DNA from: Colletotrichum lupini
Lineage: Eukaryota; Ascomycota; Sordariomycetes; Glomerellales; Glomerellaceae
DNA length: 64,000 nucleotides
Assembly: GCF_023278565.1 (NCBI RefSeq)
Contig: NC_064675.1
Location: forward strand, 6,634,001-6,698,000
Reading direction: 5' to 3'
The translations under genes and the position numbers were made by a program. The notes beneath the pieces were generated by a model. It did no database searches. It saw only the letters and a list, made by a program, of their open reading frames with translations, and was not told the DNA's origin. Positions 34,865 through 44,524 of the stretch are shown piece after piece (position 1 is the stretch's first letter; each line of letters starts with the position of its first letter).

Positions 34865-36747
34865 CTACAGAACGTATCTAAAGTGCTCATTTTCCTTATC
34901 GGTCAAGTCCTTGAATGCGAGTCTATCCCGCTCATTTTCGTCTAGGCCGAGAGCATCCCGTCTCCTGTTTTCTCTATAGAGGATAACATAGAGGCCCAAA
35001 GAAGACAGAATAGTGATGCAGTAGCTAGGAAACCGGTGTTAGAGGAGTTGAAAAGATGTTGCCTGGGTCGGCTTTTGACATACCAAATAATCAACCCCGT
35101 CCATAGCTGAGGATAATGTTGGGGTTTAGTCTCGCTCTTCACAAGCTGAGGCCCAACTATGTTTCCAACGCAATATGCGACAAATACGGCAGAAGCCATG
35201 AAGCTTTTTTTGGTTTCTCCTGCAACATTGCTGGCCCCAAGGGTGACCGTCAAGCTGACGACCGGCCCAAAGAAGCCAATAAGTGAGTATCCGACAACAG
35301 GGGCAATGGGACGATGGCCCCAGTCTGACTTCCATATAATAACAAAGCCCGCAATGACTGGGAGAGTGCATCCTATCAGTACTGGGATCCGGATATTGCG
35401 GTATTTAGAGCAGAGCCATCCAGCGACGGGGATACCGATGGCGCAAATTGCACCTAGCGGGAATTGAAAAAGAATGCTGTCTAAAGCCGAGTATCCGAAC
35501 GTCGAAACGATGAGGGGACCGAACCCAGATACAGCTCCATTGACTTTATACCTGATAGCCAGTTAGTTTGCGCATTCGAGGGGAAATTTTGGACTCCTCT
35601 TACCCCGAGGCCATGGTCAAGGCGACTAGCCAGACCTTGGCGTCCAGTAGTGCTTCCTTGATCTGAGCAGTCTTGATGTTTTGATTCTTAACTCCAGTTT
35701 GTCCCTGACGCAATCTCTCAATTGCGACAGCTCGCTCTTCCGGAGTGAGAAACCAGGCGGTCAGGGGAGAGTTGGGTAGGAAGAAACACCAAATACCAAA
35801 TAGGAACGTTAAGCCTCCAGCAAGTACATAGATGTACTGCCATGGAGTCAACGCGCCTCCTTGTATTTGGGCGAATCCGTAGTTGAGAGCGCATCCAATG
35901 ATGGTGAACCAGCCAGTTCCGGAAAACCACCAACTCTGGCGGAGTGCTTGTTCTCTTTGGGTGTAATAGCCGCTGACGGTAGTCATGAAAGCTGTTGGAA
36001 TGACAGACTCGGTGAAACCTATATCACATGATGAGCGTCACTTCAGTCTCTACTCAAACTCCATCGCTATCCAATAACTCGTGGGATGATGGCTCCTCAC
36101 CCAAGAAGAATCTTTGAACCAGGAGACCTTGCCAAGTCGTCACTCCCGCTGTCGCAGCACAAATGACTGCCCAAATCATGACCACGGGGCCAAGTGTCCA
36201 TCTGGTATTGAAGCGTTGAAGTAGATACGTCATTGGATACGAACCTATCAGCTGACCAAAGTAGAATATCGAAGTTGCCCAACTTAGTCGTGTTGTGTCG
36301 GTCTTTGGCGGGGTGAAAGAGGTATCGACAACTGAAAGATGCAGGTCACCAGTCATTCCGAATAACGCAGCACTGCCAAGAATTGCCTATACGCAGCTGT
36401 GAGTCTTGTTCAAATGTTCAAGGAGCCTTCCTAAGTGCCCACCTTATCATAGTAAACCAAACCATAGCCTTGATCGCATCGTTTCATGTCAGCATCGCGC
36501 CCGACCTGTTACTGAGAGTTTTGGGCACTTTGCTGCAATTACCTATGACCATGGCTGGCATCAAGAAGAGATCGATTTTCTGGAGCACCCTCTTCTCAAT
36601 GACAGGATCAATGGCAAGAGCTTCCTCGCCAATTGTCTCCAGTTTGACTGCCTGACTAGGTGCATATTTGTCATATGCTCCTGATACTGTGAATGATCCA
36701 TCGTCAAGAGCCGTATGGCGGCTATCCCTAGTGGTATCGTTTGTCAT
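34865..36747 (-). CDS. MFS transporter, ACS (allantoate/anion:cation symporter) type
   Basis: Six exons (36747-36543, 36468-36443, 36386-36101, 36018-35604, 35551-35084, 35024-34865) sum to 520 codons (519 residues). The 26-base second exon encodes only part of YGLVYYDK, a conserved TM1 segment of the Dal5/ACS family (YxxxxLDK in relatives). Other landmarks: SYPMTYLLQRFNTRW (loop 2-3 motif), GTGWFTIIGCALNYGF, FLPNSPLTAWFLTPEER (typical of the central part), and ASNVAGETKKSFMASAVFV with CVGNIVGPQLV near TM9-11. Members import carboxylates, vitamins or other organic anions across the plasma membrane. The gene is divergent from the 2-oxoglutarate oxygenase (647-bp shared upstream region), which suggests co-regulation (inference). 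Confidence 0.9.
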
Positions 36748-37394
36748 TTTGATGATTGCCGATTCTTGTGGGAAGGACGTCGGTGTCAATAGTTTGGAGG
36801 CATTCGGTTGTTTGAGGCCACCCTTGATGAGAGTTTCCTGAGTACAGGCAGTCAACGCGTGCAGAAACAACAGTCAAGACTAACAGACTAATCCTTGCGA
36901 CTCCAAAATCTTGGCCTGTCCACGCCATTCCCAAGAATGCCTCGACACAGCATTGACAGATTGCCTCATCTGGATCCTTCCTGACGAATACTTCGGCCCC
37001 ACAGCGATGCATCCTCTGCCAGGGACCAGCTTCAAGATCAGACGGCACATCTATGGACATGTAACCGAAAGCCTCGGTTTCTGTGGCCCGATAGTAATAT
37101 CCCGGCATCGGCTTTCCTCTGTTTTCAAAGGATCGAGATTCTCATTCGGTGAAATCTAGACTTGACAATGGGATTACCAATACTTTGGCTAAACCCTTGC
37201 AGCGCAAAGGCGTTGCAACGCAACCATCCGCAGTTCACGAAATTGGAATAGAGGAGGGGTGTCTGCTATAGAAGGGCTACATGTATTACTGTTCATCGAA
37301 CCTCACGCGCTATTAAGATAAGAAGCAAGAGACCTGCCAGTCTCGGCGTAGCGAGGGCCTAGGTAACTACAAGTTCCCTCGTCCTCCCTTCAAG
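36748..37394. promoter_or_regulatory. Shared divergent promoter region
   Basis: 647 bp between the start codons of the MFS transporter (minus) and the 2-oxoglutarate oxygenase (plus). It must contain both core promoters. No specific operator was recognised. Confidence 0.5.
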
Positions 37395-38725
37395 ATGACA
37401 ACCACGACCTCAAAGACAGCTCCAGTCCATGTACCTTACATTCAAGCTACCGAGACAAGCGAGCAGCTAGATTGGGCAGATCTGGTGGCCTTGGACTTAT
37501 CCAAATTTGACAAGTCCGGGGGTAAAGAGGAGCTTGCAGAAGAATTCACGAGAGCGATTGAACAGATAGGTACGATCACAACGCATGCATTACTGTTTCA
37601 TCATCAAAGTCATTAGACACGTAAAGCTAATATTTCACTTTTAAGGCTTCTTTTACGTCATCAACCATGGTCTCAGTCGGGAAGCCATCGATCAGCAGTA
37701 TGCTCTGGCCTCGTCCGTTCTCAGTCTGTCGGATGAAGACAAGGCACCATACAGAGCAGCACTTGAGGCCGGCGATTTCAATGGTTGGAAGCCCCCAGGC
37801 ACCAGAGAGCTGATGCCAGGCGTCCGGGACAACTTCGAGATTTACAACATCCCAAAGTTCATCTCGGAGCATGCGTCACGACCGCATCCCGATGTAGTCA
37901 CAGAGAACTTCGCGTCAATCGAGCAGTTCTCCCGATACGTCAACGACGAGATTATCCGGAAGCTTCTCGTCATATTTGCGCTGGCACTTGGTCTTGAGGA
38001 CGAGGAGTGGTTCGTCAAGAAGCATCGTTACGAGAAGTCTAGCGGCGACCATCTCCGATACATGAAGTATTACGTCAGAACCGATGAGGAGAATCGAAAG
38101 CTGGGTGGTGTTTGGCTGAAGGGGTAAGAATGTCTCCTGGAAGAAATGCTTTCTGTCCGCCTCAATAGCATGTGCCCAATACTAACAAAGAGATTGAAGA
38201 CACTCAGATATGGGCAGCCTGACATTGCTCTTTCGGCAACCTGTCGCTGCGCTCCAGGTCCTCACGAACGACGGGACCTGGAAGTGGGTGCGCCCGCAGA
38301 CGGACGCGCTGACGGTGAACATTGCTGATGCGCTGCAATTCCTCACAAGTAAGTTGACCTATTTTCGATGCCTTCTAATCGCCGTGGTCATTGACACCGC
38401 CATAGACGGGTACCTTAAGTCAAGCATCCACAGAGTCGTAGCGCCTCCGAAAGACCAAGCACATATCGATCGTCTGGGGGTTATTTACATGGTTCGCATA
38501 GAAGATGATACGGACCTGGTCCCCATTAAGGAGTCTCCCGTTCTACAGAAGCTTGGCCTCTCTGAGGGCGCTGTACTTGGAAGTGACGGTAAGCCTGTGA
38601 AGGCAGGAGAGTGGGTGAGGGAGAGGATAATCAAGAACATCGGTGCCACGAGTCAGTCCAACGGTGACAATTCGGTCAATGATCTAGAAGTCATCAAGGG
38701 TATCAAGACAACATATTTTGATTGA
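37395..38725 (+). CDS. 2-oxoglutarate/Fe(II)-dependent oxygenase
   Basis: Four exons (37395-37569, 37646-38123, 38200-38348, 38406-38725) sum to 374 codons (373 residues). The N-terminal DIOX_N-type region contains GFFYVINHG. The jelly-roll core gives the iron ligands H219-S-D221 (HSDMGSLTLLF) and H276 (SSIHRVV). The expected 2-oxoglutarate arginine is R290 (DRLGVIYMV), although the usual RxS is RxG. The layout matches isopenicillin-N-synthase/gibberellin-oxidase-like fungal enzymes that hydroxylate or desaturate small molecules in the cytosol. All ligands are intact. It closes the P450-FMO-MFS set. Confidence 0.92.
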
Positions 38726-39146
38726 GATTATGACCAATGGTGGTAGCCTTTGATGTAGGGCTATTCTAACAAGTATTCGAGACATAGATCAAGGTGATGC
38801 ACCAGTTGGTACAAGGGGACTCTACTCGCGTCATACAGATACGTAGATGTTCTTGGCTGCGCATGGCGGTGAGACCGTAGCACCAAGCTCCAGTCAGGAG
38901 AGCAGCCACGGAGTCTCTCAATGATTTTGCACAAATTGACCTAGGCCCCCATCTTATTATCCCTTTTCGGGCGAGAAACTTTGTCATTTCAACAACTCTT
39001 CAATACCGATTCATTGGGGCAAAAGAATCTTCTTCACAACAGCATCACGCTTCATAGTCCAGTCTGGAGTCAAAGTTTTCACAACCGGAAGGTACAATAG
39101 CATTGTCCAAACTTCAACCGCGCCGACTAGAAGTTTCACTCTCAAA
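38726..39146. other. Intergenic region
   Basis: About 420 bp with no supported feature. Confidence 0.4.
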
Positions 39147-39416
39147 ATGTCCGGCATTCCTCTCACCGCTGACATTGAAGCATCCAACAGGCGGCCTACA
39201 CACAAAGGCCCCGGCCCCGCGTTTGAGCCCGGTCCCGCCGATTTCAAAGCAGCAAAAAAGGCTGAGCGCAAAGCCGAGAAAGAGCAGCGACGCGAAGTTG
39301 AGGGTCCGTCTCGCACAGAGAGCATTGTCCAGTCAATCAAAGACAAGTTCTCGTCCAATTCAAATACGCCTAAAAACTCAAGGATAGAGAGGGACCGGGA
39401 CGGTGTTCCTATCTAG
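39147..39416 (+). CDS. Small basic/charged hypothetical protein (89 aa)
   Basis: Single exon, opening MSGIPLTADIEASNRRPTHK after AAA in a good start context. The middle is lysine/glutamate-rich and likely helical (FKAAKKAERKAEKEQRREVE). It ends SRIERDRDGVPI. No domain, signal peptide or cysteine. The coherent polar composition and start context favour a real gene; the short length leaves doubt. Function unknown. Confidence 0.5.
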   Translation: MSGIPLTADIEASNRRPTHKGPGPAFEPGPADFKAAKKAERKAEKEQRREVEGPSRTESIVQSIKDKFSSNSNTPKNSRIERDRDGVPI

Positions 39417-40460
39417 CGACTGTTGGGTGGATCATGTCGCGAGCAAGAAAGTCAGTAGAAGCAGCAGAATGAGAGGCCGTCCAACATTCAAGCCATATTA
39501 TTAGCAACGCTTATTTCTACGAGAACAAATTGAACAAAACCACTCATACATCTCAACGTCGGTGTATGATAAGCCAGCCTCCAGTGTGATCTCCAATCCT
39601 GCAGCCTGCAAAGCGGGCCGCGGGAAGCTGTGAGTCTTACAGCAAGACAAGTCATCTCACCCTCACGTGGCCCTACTGATCGCTTGACAGATCCAAGCAT
39701 GACGTAGTTGGTCTGAGAGTGCGGCTGATCATCGCGGGCTGAATGCATACACAGTACATAGGCTGTGTGCGCTGCGCCCCGGTACTCGGCTATGCCAGTA
39801 GAGCTACGTCATTCGCCAACGACGCCGATCCGGCCCCGCTCCGGCTAGCTCGTCCCCGCTCCCTGCCTCCAGGAATCCGCAAGAGCCCCACAACGCGGAA
39901 CAGCCCCGTGAATCCACTCCCTCCGGTCAGATGATTGAAATCAGTGTACATCGTCTTACCCTTTTGCGTAAGTCCCCAGGGCGGCAGAAAGTCGCTCATT
40001 GCAAGGCTGATTTAGGTGACAGCTTTTAGGACCCTGCGATTCGCTTATTCGGAGTTTTATGAGCTCATCCTGGATAATCCATGATCCTTCGCGCCGCTAG
40101 AAGCCTTCTGGAAGGCAGACTTCCCGGTGATCGTGGCTTCCATCGAAGCTTGTTCTTTCGCCCCTAGCAGGCACACAGGTAGGATAGGCAGGAAACTTAG
40201 CCTCACTTTCTCTACCATGACTCGATATTCTACTTAAGCCATCAGTCCCTTCCATCTTCTGTGAATCTACATCTGCATCGTCATCAATATCAATCTCATC
40301 ACATAGACATACCGTTCCATCCACCTCAAAGGGAACACAAAATAAGCGCTCATACCAAACCCTCAAATACAACAGTCCTCTTCAAAAAGGACTGTTCAAG
40401 GTCAACCTACTACAAACAAATTCCAAACGATTCTCGGTACCTGGATTCTTGACGCTCAAG
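39417..40460. other. Intergenic region
   Basis: 1.04 kb without a convincing gene. It probably holds the promoter and leader of the glycine-rich protein gene. Confidence 0.4.
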
Positions 40461-40781
40461 ATGTGTATCCCATTTCGATCAAAGAAGCACACGTATAGCG
40501 GCTCCGAGTACGCACCAAGACCAGCCATGGGCGGTACACCAAATTACGGTGCCATGCCGGGCTACGTCAATGATTCCAGCGGTGGCTGGCGCAGAAGCCG
40601 CATGCACGGAAACCACAGAGATTATAACGCGGGCTACACGGGAGTGAGTGCTGGGGGCTTCGGCTGGGGCGGTGATGGCGGCGGTGGAGGACACCATGGG
40701 GGAGGCGGCCACCATGGGGGAGGGGGTGGTTGCGATGGAGGCGGTGGTGATGGGGGCGGCGGTGGAGGTGGTGGTTGCTAA
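40461..40781 (+). CDS. Glycine/histidine-rich small protein (106 aa)
   Basis: Single exon starting MCIPFRSKKHTYSG. The ATG at 40461 was preferred over one four codons upstream because an MC start followed by basic residues is common among small fungal proteins. The C-terminal half is low complexity: repeated GGGGHHGGGG units, a lone GCDGGGG, and a terminal cysteine. No signal peptide. Residue C2 and the terminal cysteine could be lipid-modification sites, but this is speculation. It could act as a low-complexity or structural protein. A long opposite-strand frame across the repeat is a compositional shadow. Confidence 0.55.
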   Translation: MCIPFRSKKHTYSGSEYAPRPAMGGTPNYGAMPGYVNDSSGGWRRSRMHGNHRDYNAGYTGVSAGGFGWGGDGGGGGHHGGGGHHGGGGGCDGGGGDGGGGGGGGC

Positions 40782-41057
40782 ACTTGGAGTACAGGTGGTG
40801 GATGGGATGCCTTTCGTCGATACCTTTATGACTTGCGATACCTGTTCTTCGTTAGCAGACAATGATTATGAATAATGCTTATAGACTTCTTCAGACGAAC
40901 TCATGCACTTATGGACGACTGATCTGTAAGCCACCTACTTAGGTACGCTTTGGAGGCCGGAGAACTTGCGTACCTGAATGCAGCTCTCTATATTTACAGA
41001 ACATATGAACTTACTAACCAGAAGAATCCCATTTACCCAGATTACTAAGTAGTCCGT

Positions 41058-42725
41058 TTAGCACATGCTAAAGCTAAGACCGTGTTTCTTCATCACCATG
41101 TTCAACCCTCGAGGTCCATAAGCTCTCGGATCATCATCTTGCCACAACAGTTCAACCGCTTTAGCCGCTTCTCGTACACCACCTGGCGATCGCGGATTCG
41201 AGTTTAGTCCCAATCGAAAGGCGTGGACGTGCTCTGGCTTCTTACAACAGGATGCCAAAATTGACCCCGGCCACAGCATCATCCTCCGCAGCGGTGACTT
41301 GCTGGTATAAACGGCCCAACAGAGAGGCAATATCTTGTCTATCCGAGATTCGATCTCAGCAAGGAGTTCCGCGTTCTTATGTATATCTTGGTGGAAGGCA
41401 GAATGAACGATGAGAATTAGAGCGGTGCGGTAAATGGCGACGGCTGTTGATTGTTGGTAGCGAGGGCATGCGTCTTCGTCTTCAAGAACGTCGGATGAGG
41501 GATCCAATGAGTCTAGCTTCTTCAGAAGTGACTTGTAAGATTCGAACAGACCATCGGATGTGGATCCACTCAGTTCCTCTCTCCTACGCTTCTCAAGAAG
41601 ATTTGAGATATCTGGTATCATGGCAAAGAGCCCATGGCCAAAACCTAGCATGAATCCTCGCGACTTGAATTGGCCCAGAAATTCTAGAGAGCCGAGAAAA
41701 GGATCCACTGTCACGGGGTTCTCCTCCTGCAAGCCTCGTGGCGTGACTGCTAACTTTAGAGCGAACATGGCATATATCTCCAGGAGAAAGCCACGGATAT
41801 GCTCAGTCTTCTTTGAAGCTGATGGCTTGTAGGTGTCAGCTGCCAATTCCATCACGTAATGACGGCTAGCTCGAATATGATGATAGACGGCCCCCGAGTT
41901 ATCGCCTTGAACCCCCTGCACAAGGTTAGTCGGATGCAACATGCTGACAAGAGAAATAGACAAATGACTTACTTCGAAAACGCATAGCATAATGAGAATC
42001 AGAAGCGTGTAGAGCTTCTTGTCCTCATCGCGTTCGCCAAATGGACACGCCGCATCGTCACAAAGCGCTTTTCGTAGTCCTTCAAGCAGCCGGGCATAAT
42101 GCCTTCGAGTCATAACTTCCAACTGCGGGCGATCAGGCTCTAGAACGGCCATATGTGCTCCTCCGATAGCGAGAACGCAGTCCATCACAAGACTATCGGA
42201 AGCCGCTAGAGGTAACACATAGTTGATAAACGGGTTACCATCTGCGCTAGGACCACGAGCTAGTAGCTCCGCGGTCATATCGAGGTATTGATCATACAGC
42301 GGCCTTGAACTGCTGCTTAAGTTTGAAAGAGTCCCAAATGTGAGAGATGCGCGCAGAGATGATGTGTTCTCAAGTACTTCCGGGATAGATGCCGTCGTCA
42401 GAACGGTTGCTCTAGGTCGACTAGGTAGCGTCGTATGCTGCTGAGCAGATCCATTGCTCTCCGAGGTTTCATTTGTTGACGGTATTTGTTTTGGAAGGAT
42501 TTCTCTGGTACTCTTATTGACGATATCTTCTGCAGATACAGGCCATGTGCATTCCCGTCCGGTGCGGGCACAGGACGTGCAACATGGTCTGCGTTCGTCA
42601 CACTTCTTCCGTTTAGCGCGGCATGTCAAGCAGCCATTCTTTGACCTAGGAATGTTGCGGCGATACTTGGTCGGGTAGCGTGCACCTTCCTGTGGCAGAT
42701 TTTGCTGATCTGTTGCAGTTGACAT
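41058..42725 (-). CDS. Zn2Cys6 fungal transcription factor
   Basis: Two exons (42725-41973, 41915-41058) give about 536 residues. The 57-bp intron has perfect GTAAGT and CAG signals. It also lacks stops and is divisible by three, so a retained-intron form of 555 residues is possible. The zinc cluster is at residues 32-59 (NGCLTCRAKRKKCDERRPCC, then SCARTGREC) and is preceded by a basic segment. The rest has the alpha-helical regulatory domain of the fungal-specific factor 2 type (SDSLVMDCVLAIGGAHMAV, YHHIRASRHYVMEL, STAVAIYRTALILIVHSAFH). It would act in the nucleus. Distance from the oxygenase cluster (2.3 kb) makes it a candidate regulator, unproven. Confidence 0.88.
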   Translation of the reverse strand: MSTATDQQNLPQEGARYPTKYRRNIPRSKNGCLTCRAKRKKCDERRPCCTSCARTGRECTWPVSAEDIVNKSTREILPKQIPSTNETSESNGSAQQHTTLPSRPRATVLTTASIPEVLENTSSLRASLTFGTLSNLSSSSRPLYDQYLDMTAELLARGPSADGNPFINYVLPLAASDSLVMDCVLAIGGAHMAVLEPDRPQLEVMTRRHYARLLEGLRKALCDDAACPFGERDEDKKLYTLLILIMLCVFEVSHLSISLVSMLHPTNLVQGVQGDNSGAVYHHIRASRHYVMELAADTYKPSASKKTEHIRGFLLEIYAMFALKLAVTPRGLQEENPVTVDPFLGSLEFLGQFKSRGFMLGFGHGLFAMIPDISNLLEKRRREELSGSTSDGLFESYKSLLKKLDSLDPSSDVLEDEDACPRYQQSTAVAIYRTALILIVHSAFHQDIHKNAELLAEIESRIDKILPLCWAVYTSKSPLRRMMLWPGSILASCCKKPEHVHAFRLGLNSNPRSPGGVREAAKAVELLWQDDDPRAYGPRGLNMVMKKHGLSFSMC

Positions 42726-43853
42726 GCTTGAGCCTGAGCAAGGTGGTTTATGTTGATATCTTGATGGCTGGCGTTGCTAGCAGGAATAGCTAGCTTGGGC
42801 GCGCTTAGATAGGGGTAAGGTCGATAGGAAATGTTGACTGCTAGATATGTCCTAAGTGCATCAGTTATACTGTAGGCAACCATCAAAGATTCCGTAACTT
42901 GTTACACCGCCGGGTGCCTCTCGCTTGATCGGTGCGGCGCTGACGCGCCTGTCAGCTGACCATCGAAGGATTCGCGACCTGGAACACAGCCCCAGCCCCG
43001 CTATGCCCGACCAGTGAGCCAAGTTTGCTGTGAAGTATGCCTACCCATCAATTGTTCTTGATAAATGACTTAAATTCAATAAAACGCGGAAAGATCTAAT
43101 CGATATGTTGCCTAAATCTTTATACCTAAAGCGTGACAAAATTTCACCATGAAACATTGAGTTATATTCTAGCCGGAGGCCATGACTTGTCACCTTCTAC
43201 ATATTCAGGCGCCTAGGTATATCACGCTCCATCTTGTGATTTGGACTCTTTCTTTGAGCTCAAGATTGTCCTATTTTCTGTTTCTCTCATGACAAGACCT
43301 CTGGTACTTCTTTCATTCACACCTACTGTGAGGCCCTGCCTATATTGACTGAAACCCCTTGTGCCTTCCATTCTTCAATGACTTGACCGAACCTTCCTGC
43401 CTAAAACCTATGGGCGTTGCTTCCTTCCTCCTCTTAACTTGGCCTTAATGAGAACACCATGTGACCAAGGTATGAGAACAGAAGAGGAAGGAGTTGATCA
43501 ATATTTTTAAGTAAGGGAAAATACCACAGAAAGTATTGTTACTGCCTCTGGAGGCAGGCCTTCCAAAACACCTGCATCACCGGGAATATATTGTTCCTTT
43601 CCTCCCGTCTCGACAGTGAATGTATTCACAGTCTGCTGATGAATGTCACCATTCACGTCCGCAGTCACTTCTTATTCACCAAAAGCCTCAATTCGGAACG
43701 TCACGTCAATAAAGCCTCAAAGGGCTTACCTTCCCGTAAGATTGCCCTCTCGTCTGTCTCTCAATTGCGGAAAGTCTCAATAACACAAATACCTACCTTA
43801 GGCTACAAGATATTTCCGCGCACATCCCATCACAATCAATACCTGCATACTCA
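42726..43853. other. Intergenic region, divergent promoters
   Basis: 1.13 kb between the regulator (minus) and the small CaaX-type protein gene (plus). No supported coding sequence was seen. Confidence 0.4.
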
Positions 43854-44118
43854 ATGGCGGGCGAGAACGAACAAGAACCTGCTCCGCAGGATACTCAACC
43901 TGCCTCTTCCCCTGGCGCTCCGGCAGAACAGCAATCCGACCTAACTCAAGAGCAAATGCATCTGCGTGGAGGCTGCATCGACCACGATGGCTTTTGCTGT
44001 GGTGTCTGGTAAGTATTTAGAATCATTAGATTTCCATAGCAGATGAATCTGACAGAATATCAGGCCTGCCGATGGATGCTACCCTGGAGCGCTGTGTGCC
44101 TTCTGCACTGTTATGTGA
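43854..44118 (+). CDS. Small cysteine-rich protein ending in a CaaX-like motif (69 aa)
   Basis: Two exons (43854-44008, 44064-44118) with GTAAGT...TATCAG give exactly 70 codons. The N-terminal 35 residues are acidic, Pro/Gln-rich and disordered-looking (MAGENEQEPAPQDTQPASS). Then comes MHLRGGCIDHDGFCCGVW and a tail with YPGALCAFCTVM. Six cysteines lie at positions 41, 48, 49, 57, 63 and 66. The last four residues, C66-T-V-M69, fit a CaaX prenylation box (Met favours farnesyl). There is no signal peptide, so the protein is likely intracellular. Upstream cysteines could be palmitoylated or bind metal. I do not recognise a named family. The intron falls inside the cysteine-rich part, and the spliced frame is what creates the motif; this argues for a real gene. 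Confidence 0.68.
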
Positions 44119-44524
44119 AGCAGACGACTCCTCGAAACAAAGACACTGAGATGTCCAGATATCTCTAAGGACACCGGGGTAGTCAGAATGGGGATGAATG
44201 GCAAACAGAAGAATGATGGAGAGATCGCAAACGGTCTGATCCCAATTATCATGTCAAAGAGAAACCTCGGCTTCTATAGCTACAGTTCCGCATCTGAAAT
44301 TGCACGTTTGACCATTGACTTTACTGTGAACCAAGATTTGATGCAAAATTGATAATACTTCACTGATGCTGTCCTTGATCACCCATAATCACCCATTCAC
44401 TTATAGTTGAGTCCCCATGACTTGCTGGGCCTCCAGATTGTTTGCTGCAGAGCGTACCTGTTGGTAGCTCGTCGGGAAGGCGATTGAAAGGCGAGAAACA
44501 ATCCATGCCTGCATGTGTAAACCA
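44119..44524. other. Intergenic or 3' region of the following regulator
   Basis: About 400 bp. On the minus strand, a GTGAGT donor near 44576 and an acatgCAG acceptor near 44508 could join a downstream exon reading MDCFSPFNRLPDEL, giving a different C-terminus to the regulator. Not certain. Confidence 0.35.

Noticed and set aside
40479..40862. 127-codon minus-strand frame opposite the glycine-rich protein
   Set aside because: Thr/Ala/Ser repeats are the complement of the Gly-rich codons on the other strand; the plus-strand start context is better.
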